Shown here: positions 18,490 to 28,184 of the stretch, piece after piece | Layout: every line of letters starts with the position of its first letter | Position numbering within the stretch: position 1 is the first letter of the stretch | The notes under the pieces: model-generated | Databases searched by the model: none | What the model saw: the letters and a program-made list of their open reading frames with translations, nothing else | What the model was told of the DNA's origin: nothing | DNA from: Haloechinothrix halophila YIM 93223 | Lineage (GTDB): Bacteria; Actinomycetota; Actinomycetes; Mycobacteriales; Pseudonocardiaceae | Length of the DNA: 64,000 nt | NCBI RefSeq assembly: GCF_000504245.1 | Contig: NZ_KI632509.1 | Location: 186,001 to 250,000 of the forward strand | Reading direction: 5' to 3' | Translations under genes and position numbers: made by a program

Positions 18490-19401
18490 GTGGCAGAACG
18501 CGGTCAGGACAACACACAGGACGACGGCAGTGAGCAGGGCGGCGCGAACCTCCCCGCGCCACGACCGGACTCCTCACCTGCGGAAGCCCACCAGGAGCCG
18601 CAGCCGGAACCGGGCTCGGAACTAGCTTCCCGGTCACCGTCCGAGCTGCTCAGCGAGGAGGAACTCCGGCAGTTCCGCGAGTTCCAGGAGTTCCAGCGGT
18701 TCCGCGAGTACCAAGCCGAGAAGGGCGGCGAACTGCCGCCCGCCGAGTCACGCGAGGTCGAACCCACCCGGTGGCGTGACAGAACACCAGCCTGGCTGAC
18801 CGCGCTCGGCGGCAAACTGCTCACGGCGGCACTCGTGCTGCTCGCCGTAGCGGCCGGCGGGGCCTGGGCGATCAACCACTACCTCGGCGGCTCCGACGGA
18901 CCGTCCAGCGCCGAACTCGCCGAACAGGGCGGTAAGAAAGCCGAAGCGACCAAGCTCTACGCCAGCGACCCATACGAAGCAGTACGGCGCGTCTACGACC
19001 ACATCGCGCAAACCGACCCGGACACCGGAAAACCCGAGGTCGAGAAAGTGTGCCTGCGGTTCGACGAGGTGGCCCGCGTCCGGTTCGCGAGTGACCTGGG
19101 CTATGCGTCGTGCGAGCAAGCGGTACTCGGCATCAACGCAGAGATCACGCACGTCAACGACTACGCGGAGTCCATGCCGTCCTGGGTCAGCGACCCTGTC
19201 ACGACCGACAGCGTGCGGATCAGCTCCTGCGCGGACAGTCTCGGCGGCACCATCATCGGCGGCCCAGCGCTCGGGACGTTCATCGTGACGAAGATCCCCG
19301 ACGCCAAGGGCGAGCAGTGGCTCATCACAGGGCACGAACCCGGGCCACGCAGCTGCCCTGCCCCGAAGCGGACCGGGTCCAGCCAAACCGGGCCCAACTA
19401 A
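18490..19401 (+). CDS. Single-pass membrane protein of unknown function
   Basis: This 303-aa protein is one of few plus-strand genes in the ribosomal cluster. Its N-terminal ~95 residues are disordered, with a charged coiled-coil-like stretch rich in Phe, Arg and Glu (EELRQFREFQEFQRFREY). One membrane helix follows (LLTAALVLLAVAAGGAWAI), then a ~160-residue outside domain with four or more Cys residues that could form disulfides. I chose the GTG at 18490 because a -10-like element sits 7 nt before it; an ATG at 18478 is the longer alternative. It is divergent from the rplJ leader and convergent with rplA. I do not recognise the family, and its outside domain could bind a ligand or protein partner. 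Confidence 0.75.
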   Translation: MAERGQDNTQDDGSEQGGANLPAPRPDSSPAEAHQEPQPEPGSELASRSPSELLSEEELRQFREFQEFQRFREYQAEKGGELPPAESREVEPTRWRDRTPAWLTALGGKLLTAALVLLAVAAGGAWAINHYLGGSDGPSSAELAEQGGKKAEATKLYASDPYEAVRRVYDHIAQTDPDTGKPEVEKVCLRFDEVARVRFASDLGYASCEQAVLGINAEITHVNDYAESMPSWVSDPVTTDSVRISSCADSLGGTIIGGPALGTFIVTKIPDAKGEQWLITGHEPGPRSCPAPKRTGSSQTGPN

Positions 19402-19402
19402 A

Positions 19403-19448
19403 CGTGGCGGCCCGGTACACACATCGCCATGTGTACCGGGCCGCCACG
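19403..19448. terminator. Bidirectional terminator
   Basis: A perfect inverted repeat of 18-19 bp (GTGGCGGCCCGGTACACA) with a loop of 8 nt lies between the convergent membrane-protein gene and rplA. It could serve both. Confidence 0.85.
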
Positions 19449-19473
19449 AGAGTCGTTGGCTGGGTGAAGCCCC

Positions 19474-20187
19474 TTACGCTTCCGCTTCCAGCAGGTTGCG
19501 GGTGCGAGCGGGGTCGACGGGGATTCCGGGACCCATCGTCGTCGTGAAGGTCACCTTCTTGAGGAAGCGACCCTTCGCGGCGGACGGCTTGGCACGCATC
19601 ACCTCGTCCAGCGCGGCGGCGTAGTTCTCGACCAGCTTCTCAGAGTCGAACGACGACTTGCCGATGATCAGGTGCAGGTTGGCCTGCTTGTCGACCCGGA
19701 AGCTCACCTTGCCGCCCTTGATGTCACCGATCGCCTTAGCGATGTTCGGCGTCACGGTGCCGGTCTTCGGGTTCGGCATCAGGCCACGCGGGCCAAGAAC
19801 GCGGGCGATCTTACCCACCTTGGCCATCTGGTCCGGTGTCGCGATCGCGGCGTCGAAGTCGAGCCAGCCACCCTGGATGCGCTCGATCAACTCATCGGAG
19901 CCAGCCGCGTCAGCACCGGCGGCCTCGGCCTCTGCGACCTTGTCACCGGAAACGAAAGCGATAACGCGGACGGTCTTACCCGTACCGTGCGGCAGGTTCA
20001 CGGTGCCGCGGACCATCTGGTCGGCCTTGCGTGGGTCAACGCCGAGCCGCATGGCGACCTCGACGGTGGCGTCCAGCTTGACCTTGGAAGTCTCCTTGGC
20101 GAGCTTGATCGCCTCGAGCGGCGAGTACAGCCGCTCCCGGTCGATCAGCTCTGCGGCCTGACGGTAGGCCTTGCTGCGCTTGGTCAT
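19474..20187 (-). CDS. rplA: 50S ribosomal protein L1
   Basis: This 237-aa protein builds the L1 stalk of the ribosome, where it helps to release the E-site tRNA. The family motif is intact ([15 protein letters not shown]). The ATG start has AAGGACA upstream. It follows rplK by 101 nt in the usual rplK-rplA order. Confidence 0.98.
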   Translation of the reverse strand: MTKRSKAYRQAAELIDRERLYSPLEAIKLAKETSKVKLDATVEVAMRLGVDPRKADQMVRGTVNLPHGTGKTVRVIAFVSGDKVAEAEAAGADAAGSDELIERIQGGWLDFDAAIATPDQMAKVGKIARVLGPRGLMPNPKTGTVTPNIAKAIGDIKGGKVSFRVDKQANLHLIIGKSSFDSEKLVENYAAALDEVMRAKPSAAKGRFLKKVTFTTTMGPGIPVDPARTRNLLEAEA

Positions 20188-20288
20188 GCTCTGTCCTTAC
20201 GTTGCTTGTGGATCAGGTGTGGTTGTCGTGAGCCAGCGCCTGGCTCTCCCACTAGTCGCATGAGTGACTCATGCACCTCGGGCGAAAC

Positions 20289-20723
20289 TCAGTCCTCGAT
20301 GGTGAGGCCCATCGACCGCGCCGTACCCGCGATGATCTTCGCGGCCTGGTCGACGTCGTAGGCGTTGAGGTCGGTCTTCTTGGTCTCGGCGATCTCCTTG
20401 AGCTGGTCCCAGGTGACCTTGCCGACCTTGCTCTTGTGCGGCTCGCCGGAGCCCTTGTCCACGCCGGCTGCCTTGAGGAGCAGCTTCGCCGCGGGCGGCG
20501 TCTTCAGCTTGAAGTCGAACGAACGGTCCTCGAAGACCGAGATCTCGACCGGCACCACGTTGCCGCGCTGCGACTCGGTCGCGGCGTTGTAGGCCTTGCA
20601 GAACTCCATGATGTTGACGCCGTGCTGACCCAGCGCGGGGCCGACCGGCGGCGCAGGGTTCGCCTGCCCTGCGGCGATCTGCAGCTTGATAATCGCTGCA
20701 AGCTTCTTCTTCTTGGGTGGCAT
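20289..20723 (-). CDS. rplK: 50S ribosomal protein L11
   Basis: This 144-aa protein belongs to the GTPase-associated centre. The N-terminal Pro-rich motif [19 protein letters not shown] and the C-terminal rRNA-binding domain are intact. No mutation typical of thiostrepton resistance can be claimed from sequence reading alone. Confidence 0.98.
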   Translation of the reverse strand: MPPKKKKLAAIIKLQIAAGQANPAPPVGPALGQHGVNIMEFCKAYNAATESQRGNVVPVEISVFEDRSFDFKLKTPPAAKLLLKAAGVDKGSGEPHKSKVGKVTWDQLKEIAETKKTDLNAYDVDQAAKIIAGTARSMGLTIED

Positions 20724-20785
20724 TCTCGTTTCCTGTTCACTGATGACTTACCGGGAGCCCTGCCAGCATCCCGGCGCTCTGGGGG

Positions 20786-20808
20786 CCTGCGGGGGCTTGC
20801 CCCGCAGG
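20786..20808 (-). other. Hairpin just after the nusG stop
   Basis: A 9-bp stem (CCTGCGGGG with CCCCGCAGG) and a 5-nt loop start 1 nt past the nusG stop codon. No T-run follows, and rplK begins 63 nt further on. Like the rpoB-rpoC hairpin, it may be a processing or 3'-protecting structure rather than a full terminator. Confidence 0.6.
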
Positions 20809-20809
20809 G

Positions 20810-21625
<816 letters not shown>

Positions 21626-21680
21626 TCAATCTCTCGCATGCGGTTGCACCCCTATCGTGCGGCACCGCGTCTGTACGCGC

Positions 21681-22112
21681 TCAGCCGAACAGCGCGAACA
21701 TAGCCTTGCCGAAACCCCAGTCAAGCAAGGCGACCAGGCTGACCATGAAGATGACGAACACGATGACCACGATCGTGTAGGTGACCATCTGCTTGCGAGT
21801 CGGCCAGATGACCTTGCGGAGCTCGGCGACGACCTCGCGGAGATACCGCACGATCCGCTTCGGCAGCGGCTGCCTCGGCTCACCCCTGTCCCGTTTGGTC
21901 TGGGTCGGGCCGCCACTGTCCTTGCGCCCCGGAGGCGATGACCCCGCGGACTTGCCCTTGACGGAGCCCTTGCCGTTCGCCGCGCCGGACTTGCCGCCCG
22001 GCTCGCCCTTCCCTTCGGCGGGACGGCGCCGCGCGCGCCGGGAGGCGGCGGACTCGGGACGGGACGAGCGCTGCTCGTCCGCGCCGTTGTCCTTCTCGCC
22101 GTCGTCGCTCAC
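21681..22112 (-). CDS. secE: Preprotein translocase subunit SecE
   Basis: This 143-aa protein stabilises SecY in the membrane. The GTG at 22112 is chosen because AAGGAG lies 7 nt upstream; a longer frame would overlap tRNA-Trp. A basic, Gly/Ser-rich N-terminus of ~80 residues precedes the conserved amphipathic helix (REVVAELRKVIWPTRKQM) and the single membrane helix (TYTIVVIVFVIFMVSLVALL). The long disordered N-terminus is common in actinobacteria. Confidence 0.95.
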   Translation of the reverse strand: MSDDGEKDNGADEQRSSRPESAASRRARRRPAEGKGEPGGKSGAANGKGSVKGKSAGSSPPGRKDSGGPTQTKRDRGEPRQPLPKRIVRYLREVVAELRKVIWPTRKQMVTYTIVVIVFVIFMVSLVALLDWGFGKAMFALFG

Positions 22113-22181
22113 AAGGAACTCCTTACAAGTAGTCCATGTCCGCTGTCTGCGCTTGTTGCGTTGCCGAACTCTCCGCTCTTG

Positions 22182-22254
<73 letters not shown>

Positions 22255-22408
22255 TCGCGAGAGACCCAAGAAGAACCGGGACCCACACGATCAGCGGGCA
22301 CGCCGCCCTGCCCCGATCGGCACCGGGGCGTGAGTGGATGGCGTTCCAAGTTGAGAAGTGTACGGCAACGGTGGGCTCGACTATCAGTCGGGCTGCCCTC
22401 GTGAAAGC

Positions 22409-23653
22409 ATGGGGGCCATGGTCTCACCGGACACAGCACATTCAACAGGTTCGAGGCGCCGGATTTCCGCCCGTATCGCGAGCATCAAACCGTCGGCCAC
22501 GCTGGCGGTCGACGCCAAGGCGAAGGAGCTGAAGGCCAAGGGACGGCCGGTGATCGGATTCGGCGCCGGACAGCCCGACTTCCCAACGCCGGACTACATC
22601 GTCGACGCCGCGGCTGCCGCTGTGCGCGACCGCGCCAACCACGGCTACACCGCGGCGGCCGGTCTCCCCGAGCTGCGCGAAGCCATCGCGGCCAAAACGA
22701 AGCGCGACTCCGGCATCGAGCTCGACGCCTCGCAGGTGCTGGTCACCAACGGCGGCAAGCAGGCGGTGTACTCGGCGTTCGCGACGCTGTGCGATCCGGG
22801 CGACGAGGTGCTGCTGCTCGCGCCGTACTGGACCACCTATCCCGAGTCGATCAAGCTGGCCGGCGCCGTCCCGGTGCAGGTCACCGCCGATGAGTCCACC
22901 GGCTACCTCGCCACCGTCGAGCAGCTCGAGGCAGCGCGGACCGAACGGACCAAGGTGCTGCTGTTCAACTCGCCCTCCAACCCGACCGGCGCGGTCTACT
23001 CACGCGAGCAGGTCGAGGCGATCGGCCGCTGGGCGTACGAGCACGGCATTTTCGTCGTGACCGATGAGATCTACGAGCACCTGGTCTACGACGGTGTGAC
23101 GGCGCACTCGATCTCGGCGGTCGTTCCCGAACTGGCCGACACGACGGTGATCCTCAACGGCGTCGCCAAGACGTACTCGATGACCGGCTGGCGAGTTGGC
23201 TGGATGGCAGGCCCCACCGACATCATCAAGGCCGCGTCGTCCTACCAGTCGCACCTGTGTGGCAACGTGGCGAACGTCTCGCAGCGCGCCGCGCTGGCCG
23301 CCGTCGCGGGTCCGCTGGACGCCGTCGAGGAGATGCGCGTCGCGTTCGACAGCCGCCGCAAGAAGATCGTCTCGCTGCTGTCCGACATCCCCGGCGTGGA
23401 GTGCCCGACGCCCGAGGGCGCCTTCTACGCCTACCCGTCGGTGAAAGCGCTGCTTGGCAAGGAGCTGCGCGGCGTGACACCGGCGAACACCGTCGAGTTG
23501 GCCGATCTGATTCTCGAGCACGCCGAGGTCGCCGTCGTCCCCGGCGAGGCGTTCGGCACCCCCGGCTACTTCCGGTTCTCCTACGCACTAGCCGAGTCCG
23601 ACCTGGTCGAGGGTGTCTCGCGAGTGGCGAAGCTGCTGGCCGAGGTGCACTGA
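22409..23653 (+). CDS. Pyridoxal-phosphate class I aminotransferase (aspartate aminotransferase-like)
   Basis: This 414-aa enzyme belongs to the class I/II aminotransferase fold. The motif [12 protein letters not shown] and the PLP-binding lysine in [15 protein letters not shown] (about Lys254) are intact, as is the C-terminal Arg motif in GYFRFSYA. The closest recognisable group is bacterial aspartate (or aspartate/prephenate) aminotransferase, but substrate cannot be set by eye. Starts at 22409 and 22418 are both possible and neither has a strong ribosome site. It stands alone on the plus strand between tRNA-Trp and hadB. Confidence 0.88.
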   Translation: MGAMVSPDTAHSTGSRRRISARIASIKPSATLAVDAKAKELKAKGRPVIGFGAGQPDFPTPDYIVDAAAAAVRDRANHGYTAAAGLPELREAIAAKTKRDSGIELDASQVLVTNGGKQAVYSAFATLCDPGDEVLLLAPYWTTYPESIKLAGAVPVQVTADESTGYLATVEQLEAARTERTKVLLFNSPSNPTGAVYSREQVEAIGRWAYEHGIFVVTDEIYEHLVYDGVTAHSISAVVPELADTTVILNGVAKTYSMTGWRVGWMAGPTDIIKAASSYQSHLCGNVANVSQRAALAAVAGPLDAVEEMRVAFDSRRKKIVSLLSDIPGVECPTPEGAFYAYPSVKALLGKELRGVTPANTVELADLILEHAEVAVVPGEAFGTPGYFRFSYALAESDLVEGVSRVAKLLAEVH

Positions 23654-23684
23654 GCGCACCGAAGCTCAGGCCGAGGCCGCCGCC

Positions 23685-24125
23685 CTAAACCCGCACCTGG
23701 GCGGTGGCCTTGGCCAGCACTGTCTTGCCGTCGAACTTCGCCGTGATGGCGACCGTGGCGATGCCGTCGGTGACGTCGGTGACCTTGCCGCTGAACTCCA
23801 CCCGCGCGCCCTGGTCGTCATCCGGCACGACAACGGGCCTGGTGAACCGCGCCGAGCAGGACAGCACCCTGGTCGCATCGCCAGCCCACTCACTGATCAT
23901 CCGGTTCGCCAGCGCCATCGTGTACATGCCGTGCGCGATCACGCCAGGCAGCCCGACCGACGTCGCCACCCGGTCGCTCCAGTGGATCGGGTTGAAGTCG
24001 AGGGACGCGCCCGCGTAGCGCACCAGGTCCGCTCTGGTGACGTCGACCGCGAGCGGCGGCAGCTCGGTGCCTTTCCCGGCACCCTTCACAGTGCCTTTCG
24101 CGCCGCCCTTCGTGACATCCTTCAT
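23685..24125 (-). CDS. hadB: (3R)-hydroxyacyl-ACP dehydratase subunit HadB
   Basis: This 146-aa MaoC-like hot-dog protein dehydrates 3-hydroxyacyl-ACP in fatty-acid elongation. The catalytic hydratase motif is present (ASLDFNPIHW, with Asp and His). After a Lys/Gly-rich start the domain runs to the C-terminus (TAKFDGKTVLAKATAQV). The ATG overlaps the hadA stop (ATGA), so the heterodimer partners are made together. In mycobacteria rpmG2-hadA-hadB-hadC-tRNA-Trp-secE is the order; here hadC is absent. Confidence 0.9.
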   Translation of the reverse strand: MKDVTKGGAKGTVKGAGKGTELPPLAVDVTRADLVRYAGASLDFNPIHWSDRVATSVGLPGVIAHGMYTMALANRMISEWAGDATRVLSCSARFTRPVVVPDDDQGARVEFSGKVTDVTDGIATVAITAKFDGKTVLAKATAQVRV

Positions 24126-24571
24126 GCGTCCTCCCCTCGCACGACGAGCTGCGCCTTCGCGGTGCAGACCGGCTCGCCCGCGTCGTCGGCGATCTCGGCG
24201 CGCACGGTGAGGAAGTCGTTGCCAGCGCGGGCGAAGATGTCCTCGATCGTCGTGGTGACGGTCAGCCGGTCGCCAGCCGTGGCCGGGCGGTGGTGGGTGA
24301 AGCTCTGGTCACCGTGGACCATCCGGCTGTAGTCGAGTCCGAGATCAGGGTCGGTGGCGAGCTTGTCGATGACGCCGAGCGTGAGGATGGTCAGAAACGT
24401 TGGCGGCGCGACGACGTCCGGATGCCCCGCGGTGCGGGCGACCTCCGGGTCGCGGCTGAGCGCGCTGGTATCGCCGATCGCGGTGGCGAACTCGGCGATC
24501 TTCTCTCTGCTGACCTGATACGGGGTACCCGGCGGGTAGGTGCGCCCAATGAACGACTGATCAAGAACCAC
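24122..24571 (-). CDS. hadA: (3R)-hydroxyacyl-ACP dehydratase subunit HadA
   Basis: This 149-aa hot-dog subunit lacks the Asp/His catalytic pair and shapes the acyl-chain tunnel beside HadB. The motif GHPDVVAPPTFLTIL is typical of HadA/FAS1-like N-terminal MaoC domains. I chose the GTG at 24571 because the protein then starts like HadA relatives (VVLDQSFIGRTYP) and a TAAGCT element lies 8 nt upstream. The longer open frame runs into rpmG and is rejected. It pairs with hadB by overlapping stop and start. Confidence 0.88.
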   Translation of the reverse strand: MVLDQSFIGRTYPPGTPYQVSREKIAEFATAIGDTSALSRDPEVARTAGHPDVVAPPTFLTILTLGVIDKLATDPDLGLDYSRMVHGDQSFTHHRPATAGDRLTVTTTIEDIFARAGNDFLTVRAEIADDAGEPVCTAKAQLVVRGEDA

Positions 24572-24579
24572 GGCACGGG

Positions 24580-24585
24580 AGCTTA
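24580..24585 (-). promoter_or_regulatory. Candidate -10 element of hadA
   Basis: TAAGCT matches TANNNT and lies 8 nt upstream of the GTG start, with no Shine-Dalgarno sequence between. It fits a leaderless hadAB mRNA and follows the terminator behind rpmG. Confidence 0.45.
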
Positions 24586-24638
24586 CCGACCGCGCGCACA
24601 TTACCGTCAGGTATGCGAGATCCCGCACATGCGAACAA

Positions 24639-24663
24639 GGCCGCCCCCAATGCGGGGACGGCC
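24639..24663 (-). terminator. Hairpin between rpmG and hadA
   Basis: The stem is GGCCG plus CCCC, paired with GGGG plus CGGCC, with one C/A mismatch and a 5-nt loop. On the minus strand TTGTTC follows. It probably ends the tRNA-rpmG transcript. Confidence 0.6.
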
Positions 24664-24690
24664 TCGTCGACGTCTGGTATGGACGGCCGG

Positions 24691-24855
24691 CTAGCGGGTC
24701 TCCTTGTGCGTCCGGTGCGTACCGCAGTTCATGCAGAACTTCTTCATCTCCAGGCGGTCGGGGTTGTTCCGACGGTTCTTCCTGGTGATGTAGTTGCGGT
24801 GCTTGCACTCCTCGCACGCCAGCGTGATCTTCGGTCGCACGTCGGTGGCAGCCAC
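24691..24855 (-). CDS. rpmG: 50S ribosomal protein L33
   Basis: This is a 54-aa ribosomal protein. It keeps both Cys pairs of the zinc ribbon (CEEC and CMNC), so it is the zinc-binding (C+) form. The GTG at 24855 is chosen because AGAAAGG lies 8 nt upstream and the protein then starts [14 protein letters not shown] like its relatives. It lies downstream of tRNA-Thr and tRNA-Met and probably shares their transcript. Confidence 0.95.
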   Translation of the reverse strand: MAATDVRPKITLACEECKHRNYITRKNRRNNPDRLEMKKFCMNCGTHRTHKETR

Positions 24856-24931
24856 GGCACGTACCTTTCTCTGCTCATCAGTCAATCCCGGCTGCGGCTA
24901 CCAACGATGGCAACCGGCCTGACCGGGGTGA

Positions 24932-24973
24932 GGGCGGCGAACCGCCCTGCAGGTGATGTGAGGCGAGCCTCAC
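24932..24973 (-). other. Two hairpins between tRNA-Met and rpmG
   Basis: The first is GTGAGG/CCTCAC with a 4-nt loop at 24958-24973. The second is GGGCGG/CCGCCC at 24932-24947. On the transcribed strand the second has a TTCG tetraloop, which makes it very stable. They may mark tRNA 3' processing or partial termination before rpmG. Confidence 0.5.
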
Positions 24974-25015
24974 GATTATCGCGGAGCAAGCTGCGGAGCA
25001 ACTTGCCCGCCCGCG

Positions 25016-25089
25016 TAGCGGGAGCGGGACTCGAACCCGCGACACCACGATTATGAGCCGTGTGCTCTAACCACCTGAGCTATCCCGCC
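25016..25089 (-). tRNA. tRNA-Met (CAT)
   Basis: This 74-nt cloverleaf has acceptor GGCGGGA paired with TCCCGCT, anticodon loop CTCATAA (CAT) and T-loop GGTTCGAGTCC. The first acceptor pair is a G-T wobble rather than the C-A mismatch of initiators, so this is the elongator type. Confidence 0.95.
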
Positions 25090-25139
25090 CCGCATATCCG
25101 CGGACGTACTCAGGATAGGTGAGTACTCCCGGATTACCG

Positions 25140-25212
25140 AGCCCCAATACGGAATCGAACCGTAGACCTTCTCCTTACCATGGAGACGCTCTGCCGACTG
25201 AGCTATTGGGGC
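25140..25212 (-). tRNA. tRNA-Thr (GGT)
   Basis: This 73-nt cloverleaf has acceptor GCCCCAA/TTGGGGC, anticodon stem CTCC/GGAG with loop ATGGTAA (anticodon GGT), and T-loop GGTTCGATTCC. It lies 50 bp upstream of tRNA-Met on the same strand. Confidence 0.96.
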
Positions 25213-25299
25213 GCGCTCATGTGGAGCGGGGGAAACTTTACAACAGACCCCGATACCACCTCGCAGCCGGGGGTCGGTTTTCGTGCCGCCACGGCTCCA

Positions 25300-27924
25300 T
25301 CAGCCGATCAAGGTGAGCACGGACGCCGCGTTATGGCCGGTCGCACGCGCCGTGCGGGCCTGCAACCAGGCCTCGAGCCGCTTCTCGGACAGCGGGCGCG
25401 AGATCAGATACCCCTGCGCGACATCGCAGCCCATCGACTCGAGCTGATCCCGCGCGATGTCCTCCTCGACGCCCTCCGCGACGACGCTCAGCCCGAGCGA
25501 GTGGCCCAGCTCAACAATGGAGCGCACCACAGCGAGGTCGCCGAGATCGGTGCCCATACCGAAGACGAAGCTCTTGTCGATCTTCACCTCGTCCACGGGC
25601 AACTGCCGCAAGTACGCCAGCGAGGAGTAGCCCGTGCCGAAGTCGTCCACCGCAAGCACCACGCCGAGGGTGTGCAACTCGCGCAGGATCGGCAGCGCGC
25701 GCTCGGGGTCGGCCATCACGCCGGATTCGGTCAGCTCGAAGGTGAGCAACTCGGGCGGGACGGCATGGCGATCAAGGGCCGACGCGACCAGTGCTGGGAA
25801 GCCGTCGTCGGTGAGGCTGCGCACGGACAGGTTCACGGCCGCTGAGATCCGCAGTCCTGTGTCGAGCCACTTGCGCACGCGGATCAGCGCCGCGTCGAGC
25901 ACGAACGACGTCAGCGCGCCGATGAGCCCGGCAGCCTCGATCGCGGGCACGAACTCGTCGGGGTGCAGCTTGCCGAACTCGGGATGGGTCCAGCGAACCA
26001 GCGCCTCGACGCCGAGCACCGTCCGGTTCGGCAGCGACACCTTCGGCTGGTAGTGCACGCTGACCTGGCCGTCCTCCAGGGCCTGCCGGAACTGCGTCAC
26101 AAGCTGGAAGCGGCGCAGGAACATCTGCCCCATGCTCGGCACGTAACCGCGCACCTCGCCCTCGTCGTCGACGGCGCGCAGCGCGACGTCGGCCCGCTGC
26201 AACATGCCGTCGACGTCGAGGCTGGTCGCGCTGTCCTCCACCTCGGTGCTCGCGTAGCCAACGGTGGCGCTGGCCTCGACGGTGAGCCGGTCGACCGGGT
26301 ACGGCGTGGATAGCTCCGCACGCACCCGCTCCGCGATCTGGTGCGCCTGCTGCTGGTCGCAACACAGCAGCGCGGCGAACGACGCGCCCTCCAGCCGCGC
26401 GACGGGAACGTCGGCACCGAGCACCGCACGGAGTCTTCGGCCAGCGACGACGACCATCCGGTCGGCCCAGGTGTAGCCGAGCGCGTCGCAGACGGTGGAG
26501 AAAACATCCAGGTTGAGCCGGACGACGACGGCAGGAACACGGTTGGTCAGCGGTTCCTTGGCCGCCTTGGCGAAGCCCGGCCGGTTCAGCAGGCCGGTGA
26601 GCGGGTCGTGATAGGCGTCGTGCCGCAGCGTGGCCATCAGCCTGCGGTTGTCCAGCGCGGTGGACAGGTGGGCTGCCATGGTGTCGATGAGCTGCCGGTC
26701 GGAGCGGCCGAAGCCACGCAGCCGCGAGTTCCTGTCGTGCGCCTCGATCACGCCGAGCACTTCGGTCGAGCTGCGCAGCGGCACGATCAGCACCTCGTCG
26801 GCGCCACGTGCCCGCAGCGCGGCCGCGAGCTCATCGTTGACGTCGGCGTAGCGCAGATGCCGGGCGTGCGAGCCGTGCAGCCGCAGCAGCGGGTCGTCGC
26901 TTGACGCGTATTCGCCATCCGGCAGCGGAACGCCAGCGACGACGGTGTGGAGCGCGTTAGAGCCGTCCAGCCGGAACCGCAGCACGATGCGGCGGGCGGA
27001 CAGCTGATCCTTGATGCGTTCGGCGAGCGCGTCCCAGTCGCCCCCGGCGAACACCTTGTCGGGCCGGTCAGGGTCGCCGGTCGAGCTGACCGCGACCCTG
27101 CGGCCGGACTTGGCGACCATCAGGCTGACGTCGGCGAGCGCCTCGAGATCACGCTGTTCCCGGAGCAAGTCGGAGTATCCCCAGTACAGCGTGGTCAGCG
27201 CGAGCACGACGGCGCCGATCAGTGGCCAGCCGTACTCGACGCCGGACACCACGAGGTAGCCGCTGATGCCGACCGACGAATTGACGAACCCGATGACGAC
27301 AACCCTTCCTACGAGCCGCAGTCCTGAGGTGAGCTGGATCGGCTTGCGCAGCACCCAGATGGTCGACAGCGCGAACACGGTGCTCGCCGTCGGCGCGACC
27401 AGTGCGCCCAAGAACGCGCCGATCCACGGCATCTCCGCCACACCGAGCAGTAACCGGACGACGTTGGCCACCGCGAAAGCGCAGCAGATCTCCAGCGCCA
27501 TGACGCCAGTGTTATAGAGCAGCGTGCCCTCGGTACGCCGGTGCGCGAGCGTGCCGAGGCCCGCGATCAGGTGCGCGAACAGCACGACCTCGAAGTCGGC
27601 CACCATGACGCCGATGACGAGCGGGATCTCGGTAAACGAAATGGTCCACGCGACGCCGCTGCGGACGTCGACGTTCATGGACAGCAGCTCGGCTGCGGCG
27701 AACCCGGCGAGCAGGGCCAGCCCGGTCCACGCGGCGGTCGTCGTCAGCTCGAACGGCAGCCAGACGGACATCGCGACACAGCACGCGACCGCGATGATCG
27801 CGATCGCTATGCTGAAACTGCGGAAACTCCGGTCTGGATCGGATTCATCTGCTGGCTGTCGTACTGGCGACTCGGCGTCGGCGGACGGAATGGCATACAC
27901 CGATTCCGCTTCAGCTCGGGTCAT
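25300..27924 (-). CDS. Membrane c-di-GMP phosphodiesterase: MASE-like, GAF, degenerate GGDEF, EAL
   Basis: This 874-aa signalling protein has six to eight N-terminal membrane segments (residues ~38-250), then a GAF-like domain (~265-430), a GGDEF-type domain (~435-590) and an EAL domain (~605-860). The EAL domain keeps its motifs: E640-A-L, NLSVRSL, DDFGTGYSSL, KIDKSF and AEGVE. It should hydrolyse c-di-GMP. The GGDEF signature is replaced by EGASF (residues 512-516), so diguanylate cyclase activity is unlikely and the domain may only regulate. The ATG has GGGAGG 5 nt upstream. It is divergent from the glycerophosphodiesterase gene. Sensing a membrane or cytoplasmic ligand through the GAF domain is inference. 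Confidence 0.9.
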   Translation of the reverse strand: MTRAEAESVYAIPSADAESPVRQPADESDPDRSFRSFSIAIAIIAVACCVAMSVWLPFELTTTAAWTGLALLAGFAAAELLSMNVDVRSGVAWTISFTEIPLVIGVMVADFEVVLFAHLIAGLGTLAHRRTEGTLLYNTGVMALEICCAFAVANVVRLLLGVAEMPWIGAFLGALVAPTASTVFALSTIWVLRKPIQLTSGLRLVGRVVVIGFVNSSVGISGYLVVSGVEYGWPLIGAVVLALTTLYWGYSDLLREQRDLEALADVSLMVAKSGRRVAVSSTGDPDRPDKVFAGGDWDALAERIKDQLSARRIVLRFRLDGSNALHTVVAGVPLPDGEYASSDDPLLRLHGSHARHLRYADVNDELAAALRARGADEVLIVPLRSSTEVLGVIEAHDRNSRLRGFGRSDRQLIDTMAAHLSTALDNRRLMATLRHDAYHDPLTGLLNRPGFAKAAKEPLTNRVPAVVVRLNLDVFSTVCDALGYTWADRMVVVAGRRLRAVLGADVPVARLEGASFAALLCCDQQQAHQIAERVRAELSTPYPVDRLTVEASATVGYASTEVEDSATSLDVDGMLQRADVALRAVDDEGEVRGYVPSMGQMFLRRFQLVTQFRQALEDGQVSVHYQPKVSLPNRTVLGVEALVRWTHPEFGKLHPDEFVPAIEAAGLIGALTSFVLDAALIRVRKWLDTGLRISAAVNLSVRSLTDDGFPALVASALDRHAVPPELLTFELTESGVMADPERALPILRELHTLGVVLAVDDFGTGYSSLAYLRQLPVDEVKIDKSFVFGMGTDLGDLAVVRSIVELGHSLGLSVVAEGVEEDIARDQLESMGCDVAQGYLISRPLSEKRLEAWLQARTARATGHNAASVLTLIG

Positions 27925-28184
27925 GCAGACCTCCCGCCTTTCGCCAGGAACGCGCGTCCATCGCCGGTGTCCGAAACCACACGGCCGACCGGGTCACCGC
28001 ACTCGTGACACCGCTGGTGGGTGTAAACGCCGTTATCGCTTCGTAAGGCGACCACACTCTACCTGAATGGGGCAACCGTGAAACCCATTCGAAAGACGTG
28101 AACGAACACCCCTGCCACGCTGCGAATACGGATAGTTGTGATAACGAACGTTGCCTGTTTCCGGCCTACCTGCGGAGGTTCCCC

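Noticed and set aside
24572-24817. Upstream extension of hadA
   Set aside because: It runs into rpmG in another frame and adds residues not found in HadA proteins.
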